NCBI GenBank assembly: GCA_015832175.1
Contig: WJXW01000009.1
Span: 1,550,001 to 1,614,000 of the forward strand
Source: Paraphaeosphaeria minitans
Lineage: Eukaryota > Ascomycota > Dothideomycetes > Pleosporales > Didymosphaeriaceae
Direction: 5' to 3'
DNA length: 64,000 nt
In this document: piece by piece, positions 23,476-32,640 of the stretch
Layout: the number at the start of each line of letters is the position of its first letter
Position numbering within the stretch: the stretch's first letter is position 1
Made by a program: the position numbers and the translations under genes
The notes under the pieces: model-generated
Told to the model about the DNA's origin: nothing
The model's input: only the letters and a program-made list of their open reading frames with translations
The model's database searches: none

Positions 23476-23969
23476 ATGGCCGACGAAAGTACCACCGCAC
23501 CTACTTCCGAGAACATCAGTCACTCCGTGAGTCAAGTCGATCGCTGCCACGGTCCCACCGATATACATACTCACCTACTTCCCAGTCTCGCCATGGCAGA
23601 GGCAGCACTCCCCGCGCTGACGAAAGCACCGTCGCGCCTACTCACGAGAACATCTGCCGCGCCGTGAGTTGACCGCTGCCACTACCAACGATGCACATGC
23701 TGACTTATGTTTTTCAGTCTCCCCCAAGAACAACAAGCGATGCGCCGCTCCTGCCGCATGCCCCTTCCGCCCTCTCTACAGCCACGGGCATAGCTTCTTC
23801 TGCAGCATCCACCGTCAAGACCGCCGCATCCTCCGCCCGAGAGTGGACGTAAGCTCCGTCCGTTCCTTCCGACTGGGTAACACTGACAAGCTGACAACGC
23901 GGCAGCGAGGCGAAAGTCGAGGAGCTGAGTGCAAGGAAGGAAATGGAACGGGTCCGTATGGCAGCGTGA
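23476..23969 (+). CDS. small spliced gene of unknown function
   Basis: Unrecognised. Exons 23476-23526, 23586-23663, 23718-23848 and 23906-23969 give a 107-aa product. All three introns have strong donors (GTGAGT, GTGAGT, GTAAGC), branch points (ACTCAC, GCTGAC, GCTGAC) and CAG acceptors, which is the main support. Exons 1 and 2 encode a duplicated motif (ADESTTAPTSENI and ADESTVAPTHENI). Exon 3 encodes an Ala/Ser/Thr-rich amphipathic stretch and exon 4 a charged helix (AKVEELSARKEMERVRMAA) ending at a TGA that overlaps a GTGAGT sequence, so a further exon (to the acidic frame stopping at 24103) is possible. It lies tail-to-tail with SUA5, about 257 bp away. The Ala-rich part and helix suggest a small membrane- or organelle-associated protein, but that is a guess. 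Confidence 0.5.
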
Positions 23970-24226
23970 GTACGTGTGCGCCGAGCGACTTGGATGCCAT
24001 CGGGCAGGGTGTGTTGCCTGCCCTGCATGACGGGAAGGAAGGCGAAGAGAAAGGAGAGGGCAGAGATGCCGACATGGATGGGGCCAAGAAGAAAGGGGAG
24101 TAGGCTCAGGGCAAGAGCGGGGAGAGTTAGGTGGATGGCACTGAGACGGTATCCATGTGCAGCAGGAACAGGCACAAACGGAGTCTTTCCTCCAGCGACT
24201 GCGTGTAATATTCCAAATGTTGAACA

Positions 24227-25738
24227 TTAGATGCTTATCTCAGCGGCTTTCCTCAAGCGGTTCATCACCGCCGCCGCTATATCGTCGTCTACTTTGTCGG
24301 CGATCCCCTCGACCAAAATCATGTCTACACCATGCTTGTCCAGCTCTCGTAACGCCGAGAAGAGGCCTCGTGCTACGTCTTCGGTTGCTGTGCCTAGTCC
24401 GATGTCCCATATAGATAGCGTGTCCTGATCAGCGCCGCACTGGAAGGTACTGTGCACGGCGTGAGGAACCTGGTGCTGTTTGACCGAGCGGAGAAGGTTC
24501 GACTCGGAAAGGGGCGATGAATCCTGCTGTACTCCGCCCGTGGAGCTCGACACCCCATTCGTTTGTGAATCAACACCGCCATTCCTCTCGGAGACTGCGA
24601 GACCCAGGTTCTTCGCCCACGTCTTCGTCCGCACGATCCCCACGCTCTTCCGTCCTGCGACCGTTTCCAACAGCTCCTCCACAGCTGGAGCCGGGGTTCC
24701 CGCCTCGTATAGCACTACCGTAGCCTTCGGCGAATAATGCCTGTACTTCATGCCCGGCGCTCGCGGCTTGATGCCCTGCTCGTGCTTGTCTTTGTATCCC
24801 ACAATCACATCCTCCCACCCCGGACACTGCCGCAGCTGTTCGACAGTGATGCCGCCGGGGCGCAGAATGGACGGTGGGTGCGACAAGCCGTCTACGACCG
24901 TGCTTTCAACCCCGACCTCGCATGGACCGCCGTCTATGATTGTGGATATCCGTCCTTCCAGATCGTCTTTGACGTGTTCGGCCGCAGTGGGTGACGGTCT
25001 TGTCGAAGCATTCGCCGAAGGCGCTGCGAGCGGGACGGTAGACAGTCTGAGAAGCGCGAGCGCGAGGATGCTGCGCGGCATTCGTGCGCCAAAGGTGCTC
25101 AGTCCTGCGGTGACTTCCGGTGCCAGCTGCGAGCCCTCGGGGTTCGGCATGATCATGGTGAGAGGACCAGGCCAGAACTTCCTGATCAACGGCTTGTATA
25201 TTTCCGGAATCGGGTCCGCCGCAGTCTCCGTAAAATCCGCGCTTCCTCGAAGCAAAGACCGTAGTTGTGATAGCGAGTGAACGTGCACGATCAGAGGGTT
25301 GTCCGCGGGACGTCCCTTTGCAGCGAAGATGGCACGCACAGCTGATGTGCGCGTTGCGTCCGCACCCAATCCGTACACTGTTTCTGTTGGGAATGCGACC
25401 GGCGTATCCGTCTCTCTCAGCTCTTTCGCCGCGCGCTGCAGGCTCTCAAAGTCTTGCCCCTGCGCGTACTCAATGTCCCACTCTTCGATCAATCGATCCT
25501 GCTTGTCCGCCTCCTGTATCTTCAAAGTACCCAGCTTTTCCGGGTTTACAGGAAATATAGTAGTCTCCATTGCTGTAGTTGTCTTGCGGGCGTAGAATGG
25601 CGGGGTTGTGTTCAACGCGGGAAGAGGACGAGTGTGCTCTGCGGCAGCCGTCTCCGCCTGAGCTTGAGATACGCGGGGGTGTGAGGTAAACGTTCGTGCG
25701 AAATGTACATTTGGATAGCGAAAGAGGCGTGTGGGCAT
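24227..25738 (-). CDS. SUA5: threonylcarbamoyl-AMP synthase Sua5
   Basis: Makes threonylcarbamoyl-AMP from threonine, bicarbonate and ATP, the first step of the t6A37 modification of ANN-decoding tRNAs in cytosol and mitochondria. Single exon, 503 aa from this start. The N-terminal YrdC domain shows VAFPTETVYGLGADAT, KGRPADNPLIVHV, FWPGPLT and the PSANASTRPSPT block. The C-terminal Sua5 domain follows (APGMKYRHYSPKA, then GIVRTKTWA and a last Rossmann-like helix DIAAAVMNRLRKAA). The ATG at 25738 opens a basic, acid-poor peptide (MPTRLFRYPNVHFARTF) that looks like a mitochondrial presequence. An in-frame ATG at 25570 (METTIFPVN) would give the cytosolic form, and a longer frame begins at 25843. 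Bicarbonate use is a family fact, not visible here. Confidence 0.93.
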   Translation of the reverse strand: MPTRLFRYPNVHFARTFTSHPRVSQAQAETAAAEHTRPLPALNTTPPFYARKTTTAMETTIFPVNPEKLGTLKIQEADKQDRLIEEWDIEYAQGQDFESLQRAAKELRETDTPVAFPTETVYGLGADATRTSAVRAIFAAKGRPADNPLIVHVHSLSQLRSLLRGSADFTETAADPIPEIYKPLIRKFWPGPLTMIMPNPEGSQLAPEVTAGLSTFGARMPRSILALALLRLSTVPLAAPSANASTRPSPTAAEHVKDDLEGRISTIIDGGPCEVGVESTVVDGLSHPPSILRPGGITVEQLRQCPGWEDVIVGYKDKHEQGIKPRAPGMKYRHYSPKATVVLYEAGTPAPAVEELLETVAGRKSVGIVRTKTWAKNLGLAVSERNGGVDSQTNGVSSSTGGVQQDSSPLSESNLLRSVKQHQVPHAVHSTFQCGADQDTLSIWDIGLGTATEDVARGLFSALRELDKHGVDMILVEGIADKVDDDIAAAVMNRLRKAAEISI

Positions 25739-26229
25739 CAGAAGACAACCGGAGAGAAGTTTGGCGCAGAACGAGAATTGCGGCCCAAAGATTACCGTAC
25801 CTATGACTCGGAAAGTCGGAAGCATCCGAAATCGGCTTGGCAAGCTACGTCAATCCCCCGGCCCATGCAATTGTACAAAGTAGTTTCAAATCAAACATTG
25901 TTCGACACAATCGTGCGATTGATTTAGTGTATGTCTATGGTGGAAACTTTGGGTCGACTCCACCTCTAGACAGTACAGCACATCGAGGGACACGAGCAAA
26001 TAATTTCAAACCTGTTTATGAAAGGCATGCTCAAGTGTCGGTCGATTGATGCAGATGTGATATGCAGAAGCTAAACGCCATACGACTTCACATGCTAAGC
26101 CAGTAGTGCAAAATGCCGCCTTCTGAATACAAGCCATATACATATTGGTACAGACTATTGGTATCCTAAAGAATGCTCACACGCTGAAGCGCAAAACTGT
26201 AGGCGCTCTTTTTTACTACCCGTGTCCAC
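25739..26229. other. intergenic region
   Basis: Contains the 5' region of SUA5 and the 3' UTR of the EMP70-type gene, both on the minus strand. The SUA5 frame is open to 25843. No other feature seen. Confidence 0.5.
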
Positions 26230-28256
26230 CTAGTCGACCTTGATAGATTTGTAGATCTTAAGGACAAACAGACCACTGGCGAGGAATCCGATCGTACCTG
26301 ATGTCAAAGTTAGCGATGGTCAGCAGGGTCGGCTTGATAGCACTTACCGGTCAAGACAAAGACGAGTACACTGAGAAGTGCGCTGTATCCGAGGTATACA
26401 ACACCACTGGTCCAGTTGAAGAAGCTCACATCCTTCATCCAATAGATCAATGCAGATGCGAAGACGTAGAAAGCGCTCGCTCCGGCCGTGCAGAAACTCC
26501 TCCACTGCCAGTGGTAGTTCTCCGCACAGAGGAGGAAGTAGATCATCAGTACGGTGACCGCAGCGCTCGTCATGATCATGAGGCCGTAGCAGATGAAGAG
26601 GAATCCGAACATGTAGTATACCTTCGAGAACCAGATTGACCTGACGATGAAGTATAGCTCGACGAAGATGGCGCCAAAAGGAAGGATTCCAGCAAGAGCC
26701 ATCGATGGGAGAGGTCGAAGGTAGCCACCGGTGGGAGGGATTTGACGAGGAATCTGGTTCCTTCGTACCGGATTTTCAATGGCGGCCTGCTTGAACCCGA
26801 GCCAGGAGCCTGCGAAGCTGAGTGGAACGCTGATGACAAACCAGATTATGACAACGACCAGCATGGTCGTGAAAGGAACTGCTCCAGATGCCCCGCGTCC
26901 CCATACAAAGAGGTTGAGCAGGAAGAAGGTTGCAAATGCAAAACTGGGAATAGCGAAAGGGGTGTAGAAGAAGCACAACTTCCATGATTCGCCCTGGAAG
27001 AACTTGTAGAGACGCGAGGAAACGTATCCACCGACAAAGCCAAAGAGGGTGTAGAAGATGATGATGACGGTTCCGAGCGCACCACGGTTGCTTGGAGAGA
27101 GGAACCCCAACAACGCAAAGGCAATAGTCAGCCCGGTCATCATGAAAAGCTGAGCTCCGTTGCCGACAAGCACAGATAGCAGAAGGGGATGCTTAGGCGG
27201 TCGGAAAACATCGCCGTGAACCAGTTTCCAACCAGAGTCTTCCTGAACACCATCTTCAATGGCACCACCGTCTCCGAAGTCGTCAAGTGCCATCTGGTCG
27301 AGACGATTGTATCTGGCAATATCCTTTTTCAGCGTGCGCACGAGAATGGTGCTGACCATGCCTATGAGGAAAACTACAATGACTGCGGAGTTGATGAGTG
27401 AGAACCAGTGGATCTTGGGGTCGTAAACATGGAGGTATTTGTCCCATCGGGTCGCAAAGGGCGTAGGACTCAGACGCCACCAGACACTGTAGGTGAAGGT
27501 CACACTACTAGCCTGCCCCGCGTCTATGCTTAGTACTACCGGGTTTTGGTCATCACCACAGTAGCCCTCGGCGTTGTTGATGTATTGCGCATTATCGGCG
27601 TACGAAGATGGTTCAACAATCACGCCCACGACGCGGAAATTGTCATTGCTGGCTTCGTGATAGTCAATCACAATATCATAGTGGTTGTTGAGGGTCGCAA
27701 CAACGTCGGAGCCTCCATCTGGCACTGGAAATTCTGTTGCTTTCCCCAGATCAAATCCAGGACTGTAGAATGGCTCGTCATATTTTGACTCGGTCACCAA
27801 TTGTGCAGCCGGTAACCCATCAATCAACCAGTTGAAGTCGAATCCGTTCAAGATTCTTTGGTTTACAAATGTTGCATCTTCGGGCGCGTACTCTTGAGGT
27901 CCGCATAGCGATTTGCACGTTTGGTTTGTTGCCATCTTGAGCTCAAAGGGACTCGTTTGTATGCGATCGCCAAACAGTATGCTCCCCAGAGATTCGCGGA
28001 TGTAGCGGGGGCCACCCTCTGGCTGACAGAAGTGAAAATGCGGGTCATAATGGTCGAAGGAGAATGCGGAGCGTAGTTTTGGGTCGTTCCGCGATTCGGT
28101 GGGCGTAAGTCGATTGACGAAGAGAGGAACCGCATCTCCCTTTTTGTACGAGGTAGGCGCAGTGCCTGGGAAGTAGAACGCTGAGCCGGGCGTGGGTGCG
28201 AGAGCGAGCAAGAGTCCCAGCAAGGCGCTGGGACATATTGCGTCTGATCGTCTCAT
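26230..28256 (-). CDS. EMP70: EMP70/TM9SF-family endomembrane protein (nonaspanin)
   Basis: Nine-pass Golgi/endosome protein of the transmembrane-9 superfamily, involved in protein sorting, copper homeostasis and adhesion in other fungi. Exons 26348-28256 and 26230-26297 give 658 aa. A signal peptide (LLGLLLALAPTPGSA) is followed by a lumenal domain with family motifs (FYFPGTAPTSY, GDAVPLFVN, YDPHFHFCQP, FGDRIQTSPFELKM). The first membrane segment follows at about 290, and eight clustered segments fill the C-terminal half (GALGTVIIIFYTLFGFVGG and others). The 50-nt intron near the 3' end adds the terminal exon ending KIYKSIKVD: KVD fits the KXD/E signal reported for Golgi retention in TM9 proteins. 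Without splicing the frame would end in an unrelated QADPADHR. Confidence 0.95.
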
Positions 28257-29002
28257 TGTGGGCAGGGAAGTGGTATCCGTGGGTGGTGTGGATGGCGCTG
28301 CGGTCGCCTCAGTTCGAATCCTGGACGAGTCTGTGGAAGGCGCCTGCAGAACGCCCCTGGTTGTCGCAATCGAAGCCGTCCAATTGTCGCCCAGAGTCCA
28401 AAATGGCGGTGGGAATCGAGAATCTCAGTGCTCGGCGCACGGGTGAATGTACAGGCCTAGAAATGTCGACGGGTGGTAATGGGGATTGTATACAAGTGTT
28501 CAAAGCTCCTGGTTGCACATCTCACGAAGGCTAGTTTTAGCTGCATACGCAGCTGCAGTCGGGCTTGGCGTTCGTCATGTGAGGACGCGTTGCGCCGACC
28601 ATCCCATTGGCGTTTAGATGCTTTACCTTTGTTTCACTCTCGCCATTGAGTTGCGCTTTTACCCTGAATGGGCGCATTGAGAAGTCCCTGCAGTCCACTC
28701 GCTTGCAGCTTTGACATTTCTTATAGACGCTTGCGCTTGCCCCAGTGTACGTCGCGCCTTCCCTCTGCACGCCATGGAGCTTTATGACCTTCACCTTCAC
28801 TTTCACTTTCGCCTTCACTCGCTCACACTGCCACTCCCAATCTCTTTCTGTTTAATATATCAGCTTCTGACCCTATATAGTCCTCCGTCACACCAAAGTT
28901 CTCTTCCATAATCATTCTCTACCCATCCCCATCCGACGATACGTCGGACGCCCGCTACTATCACTTTCTGATCTCCAGCACATCGCACACAAAGCGCTTA
29001 GT
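28257..29002. other. divergent promoter region EMP70-APN1
   Basis: 746 bp between two divergent starts. CTTTCACTTTCGCC-type pyrimidine tracts at about 28785-28830 and a TATATAG at 28874 lie nearer to APN1. No gene seen. Confidence 0.5.
28874..28880 (+). promoter_or_regulatory. candidate TATA box of APN1
   Basis: TATATAG 123 bp before the APN1 start codon, followed by a pyrimidine-rich stretch. Position is plausible for a fungal TATA element; no further evidence. Confidence 0.35.
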
Positions 29003-30546
29003 ATGTCGTCCGACTCGTCGCTCTCAGCTCCGCCGGAAGATATACAGTCTCCACCAGCTGCCGACGAAACAGACCTGGCGGTCAAGAAGCTAGCCAATGG
29101 GAAGAAGCGCAAAGCAGAGACAGCAGTCAGCACCACCAAGGTCACTAAGCGCACCCGTAAGACCACTGTGAAAGCTGGGACGGATGCCGATACCAATGGC
29201 TCAGCGGGCAAACCAGTAGAGGCCGCAAAGCCAAGGAAGCGAACGCCTAAGACTGAGGTTGAGGAGGAGGCCATCGAGGAAAAAGTCGAGGGCACCATTA
29301 TCAAGGCAACACAAAAGAAGTCGCGCAAGAAGAAGGAAGAGAATGTGAGCCCTTCTATCTCTCCGTCATAGCTTTGCATACTGATTGCATCAGTGCGCTC
29401 CACTAGCAGAACGGACCACGGGCAGCAAGCTACGCGTAGGAGCCCACGTGAGTGCTGCTGGAGGCATTCACAATGCGGTCACGAATCTCTTGCAAATCGG
29501 GTGAGTCTGAGACATGCCTCAGCCTGCCTGAATTCGCACTGACTTTGTACCCGCTTAGCGCAAATGCGTTCGCATTGTTCTTGAAGAGTCAGAGGACTTG
29601 GAAGAACCCGGAGCTCAACCCGGAGCATGCAAAGCTCTTCATGGATGGTTGCAAACACTACAATATCGATGCTGCCGCATGTTGTGTGCCTCATGGCTCC
29701 TACCTGGTCAACCTCGCGCACCCTGACGAGGAGCGCAAAAAACAGGCCTACGATTCATTCCACGATGACTTGACCCGCTGCCATAAGGCTGGCATCAAGT
29801 ATTACAACTTTCACCCTGGAAATGCAGCAGCAACCACGCGCGAGGTTGGCATCAAGCTGATTGCGGAGGCCATCAACAAAGCCCACAACGATCCAGCAAC
29901 TGGCACCGTCGTGCCGTTACTGGAGACCATGGCTACCTTGGGTAACACCATCGGAGGCCAGTTCAAAGACATTGCAGACATAATCGAACTGGTCCAGGAC
30001 AAAGAACGCGTCGGTGTCTGTCTCGATACCTGTCACGTCTTTGCAGCCGGATATGACTTACGGACGCCCGAATCCTACGAGAGGACCATGAAAGAGTTCG
30101 ACGACACCATTGGCTTCAAGTACCTGAAAGCCTTGCACGTCAATGACAGCAAAGCGCCCCTTCATTCTTTTCGCGACCTGCATGCTCGCATTGGTACTGG
30201 ATACCTTGGCTTAGCTGCCTTCCACCATCTGGTCAACGACAAACGCCTACACGACTTGCCTATGGTGCTCGAGACACCAGCCGACAAGAAAGACGAGAAT
30301 GGTAAGAAGTTTGAAGACAAGTCTGTCTGGGCTCGAGAGATCAAGATGCTGGAGCAGCTGGTCGGCATGGACATTGAGAGCGACGAGTTCAAGAAGCTGG
30401 AGGCAGAGCTTCACGAAGAGGGTTCTAGTGAACGAGAGCGCATCAATGACCAAGTCAAAAAGAGGGCCGAAAAGGCCGCTCCTAAGAAAAGAAGCAAAAA
30501 GAAGGTGGAGAGCGAAGACGAAGCTGACGAAGAAGACGAGGAGTAG
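29003..30546 (+). CDS. APN1: AP endonuclease IV (Apn1)
   Basis: Zinc-dependent endonuclease IV acting at abasic sites and blocked 3' ends in base-excision repair, in nucleus and mitochondria. Exons 29003-29344, 29394-29500 and 29559-30546 give 478 aa. Residues 1-114 are a Lys/Arg-rich tail with NLS-like groups (KKRKAE, TKRTRK). The TIM barrel starts at LRVGAHVSAAGG (H132). Metal ligands sit in FHPGN, LLETMATLGNTIGG, GVCLDTCHVFAAGYD, KALHVNDSK, the RDLHARIGTGYLG block and VLETPADKK, all endonuclease IV signatures. RDLHARIG replaces the common DRHENIG, keeping the Asp and His ligands. The C-terminus is again basic then acidic (KKRSKKKVES, DEADEEDEE). Both introns are canonical and restore the LAERTTGSKLRVGAH junction. 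Confidence 0.95.
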
Positions 30547-31381
30547 GCAAGTCATGAGCGTGGGCTAACTCGATAGGCTGAGACTGCATAGCCTGAAGGA
30601 CGTCTTCGGTCTGGTTGCATCAGGAGTCAGCGACTCGGCAAAGGAAATCTATTGCTTTCCGGTGTACAGTATATACCAAGGTTGGCATGAAGACGTTGTG
30701 GGAAACTGCATTTCAGCACGGTGCTGGCGGACATCGGAACTAAGAGTAACATCTTTTCTTACCACTTATCTCGACTAGTAGGCCAAGATAGCATCACATC
30801 GAGCATTATCTCAAATACAGCCTCTGGCCCTCTTCCTGCATTTCTTGTGATTCTTGCAGGCGTGAGGAATCTTGAGTCGGGAGCCTTATCTCAACCATTA
30901 TTCCAGGGTCCGTAGCGGAACTGTTTCACTCCACTCTTGCGATATTTGTCAAACCCGCAGCGGGGTTTTGTATCGCTTTCTGCGCGCGGACGGCGATGGG
31001 TGCGGCAAGACAGGGCAAGGGTCGGTCTCAGGTTGCGCGCCGCATAGGTATGCCTTGGCAGGGTGCTGCGGATGTGCGTCGATCAAGGCTTGTTTGAAAC
31101 GGAGAAGAGCCTGAGAATGGAAACCTCGCGGCCCATGAGGAGCTGGGGCGGCATGGCATGACAGGAGCAATTCGTGCGATCCAGAACGAGAGTATCTGAT
31201 GGGAGGACGGAGAAACCGAGGGTTTGCTAACTTGGGACTGTGAGAGAGGTTATGTGTCTTTCGAGGTGGCCATGTTAACTTTATGGATAATTGGTCTGTT
31301 GCACATGTGAAAGTAGAGAGAGCGGCAAAGGACTGGTCTCTATGGCCGTCTGTTCTACCATATTCCGAAGATACAATCGCT
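30547..31381. other. intergenic region between convergent genes
   Basis: Lies between the 3' ends of APN1 (+) and the MFS pseudogene (-). No gene or RNA recognised. Confidence 0.5.
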
Positions 31382-32640
31382 TCACGCTCCACTCCCCGCC
31401 ATCTTCTTCTCTACCAACTCCTTCCGGTCCCTCTGTTGCACCGCCACTGTCCGATCCGTGTACTTCCTGTGGTCAATACTTGGGATAAAAGCACAGATAA
31501 CACCCAGCAGCCCAAATGCAAGCGCAACCTGGTAGCTCAAGTGCGCTCCTTGCAGGTACGCCTGCTTGTTGCCCAAGGTAGCAGCGGCACGGATAGCAGG
31601 CGTGATACCCGGGACAGCCTGGTATGCGGCGGCAGTATTTGCTTTTGCTGCGACGATCAGCTTCGATAGCGTTACGGTGGGGAGGTTGAACGAGGATACG
31701 TTGGTGAGAACGGCAGAGGGGAGCGAGGTCGCGTATTTGTTGTTCGTGAAGTTTGAGAATATGGCTGTTGCGACGGCGCCGGCGAGAAGACGCGAGGTCC
31801 CTGCCAGACCAGCCGCAGTGCCGATGTCTTCTTGGTAGACGATGCCGAAGCCGACGAGAACCATGCCGTTGAGGATGTTGACGCTTGTGCAGAGACTGAT
31901 GATGCACGTGAGGATGATGGACTGGACGGAGTTGTCGATAGTGGCCGTGGACATGGCGTCGACGCAGGCTGCCTGGAGGGCTACGGCGAAGACGACTTGC
32001 CAGCGTTGGTGGCCGATATACTTACTGAAGCTGACGATGATAACGCCGATGATCGTGCCGAGTGGGAGGACTGACGCGAAAAGGCCTTTCGAGATCTCGT
32101 CGCCCGCGTAGAGAAGTTGGGACAGTCGGGGCCACAGTGTTGTATTGCTAGTATTGCATGCCACCAATGGCCATTACTAGCATTGGGGTGGTGCTGTGAC
32201 GATGAGCTGAGTTTATATAGCCTGTGGCGAAATACTTACAAATAACGCTTCGCCCTCAACAGACGTGGCGGGAACAAAGGCTCTTTCAGTGTAGTAAAGG
32301 TCTCGTACACGACCAGGTCGACCAAGGTCAGAAGGCCAATGATGATAGGTGCAAGAGTTGTCCCACTGACCCAGGGATACAGAGTTTCACCCCCAACTGA
32401 TGCCCACAAGGTGCAGCCTGCTAAGAAGAGGAACAGGCCAACCCAGTCGAACTCTCGAGGCAGCTGGCGCTTGGTGTTCCCGTGCTCTGCTTGTTTGACT
32501 TGGAAGGACGGCGGGTGGTAGAAGAGAAAGAGCATTGCCAGATTAGCGGTTTGGAAAGCAATCATGACGTAGTAGCAAATACGCCAGTTCTTCGTTTCCT
32601 TGAGGATAACCCAGCTGATGAGAGGCAGAGCTGGGCGATA
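31382..32640 (-). pseudogene. MFS drug/siderophore-type transporter, 5'-truncated and frameshifted
   Basis: Remnant of a major-facilitator protein of the fungal 14-TM drug:H+/TRI12-like type. Readable pieces in order are RPALPLISWVILKETKNWRICYYV, the FYHPPSF and DWVGLFLFLAGCTLW segments down to 32240, then after a 46-nt intron (32194-32239, GTAAGT...CACAG) FTTPMLVMAIGGMQY followed by an in-frame TAG at 32148-32150. One base of shift resumes SNTTLWPRLSQLLYAGDE and runs to the normal C-terminus at 31382. The simplest reading is a 2-nt deletion, since family members read GGMQYYSNTTLW. The N-terminal membrane segments expected upstream (about 200 residues) are absent above about 32640. The C-terminal piece alone (261 aa) could be expressed but would lack the first half of a transporter. 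Confidence 0.8.

Noticed and set aside
23669..24103. 145-aa plus-strand frame with a Cys/His cluster (CAAPAACPFRP, HSFFCSIHR)
   Set aside because: It runs through three strong intron signals of the spliced model at 23476-23969 in another frame and begins inside an intron. Kept only as an alternative: the acidic 3' part could still be a last exon.
28300..28345. tRNA-like T-loop (CAGTTCGAATCCTG)
   Set aside because: Only three stem pairs and no matching D-arm, anticodon arm or acceptor within 80 bases.
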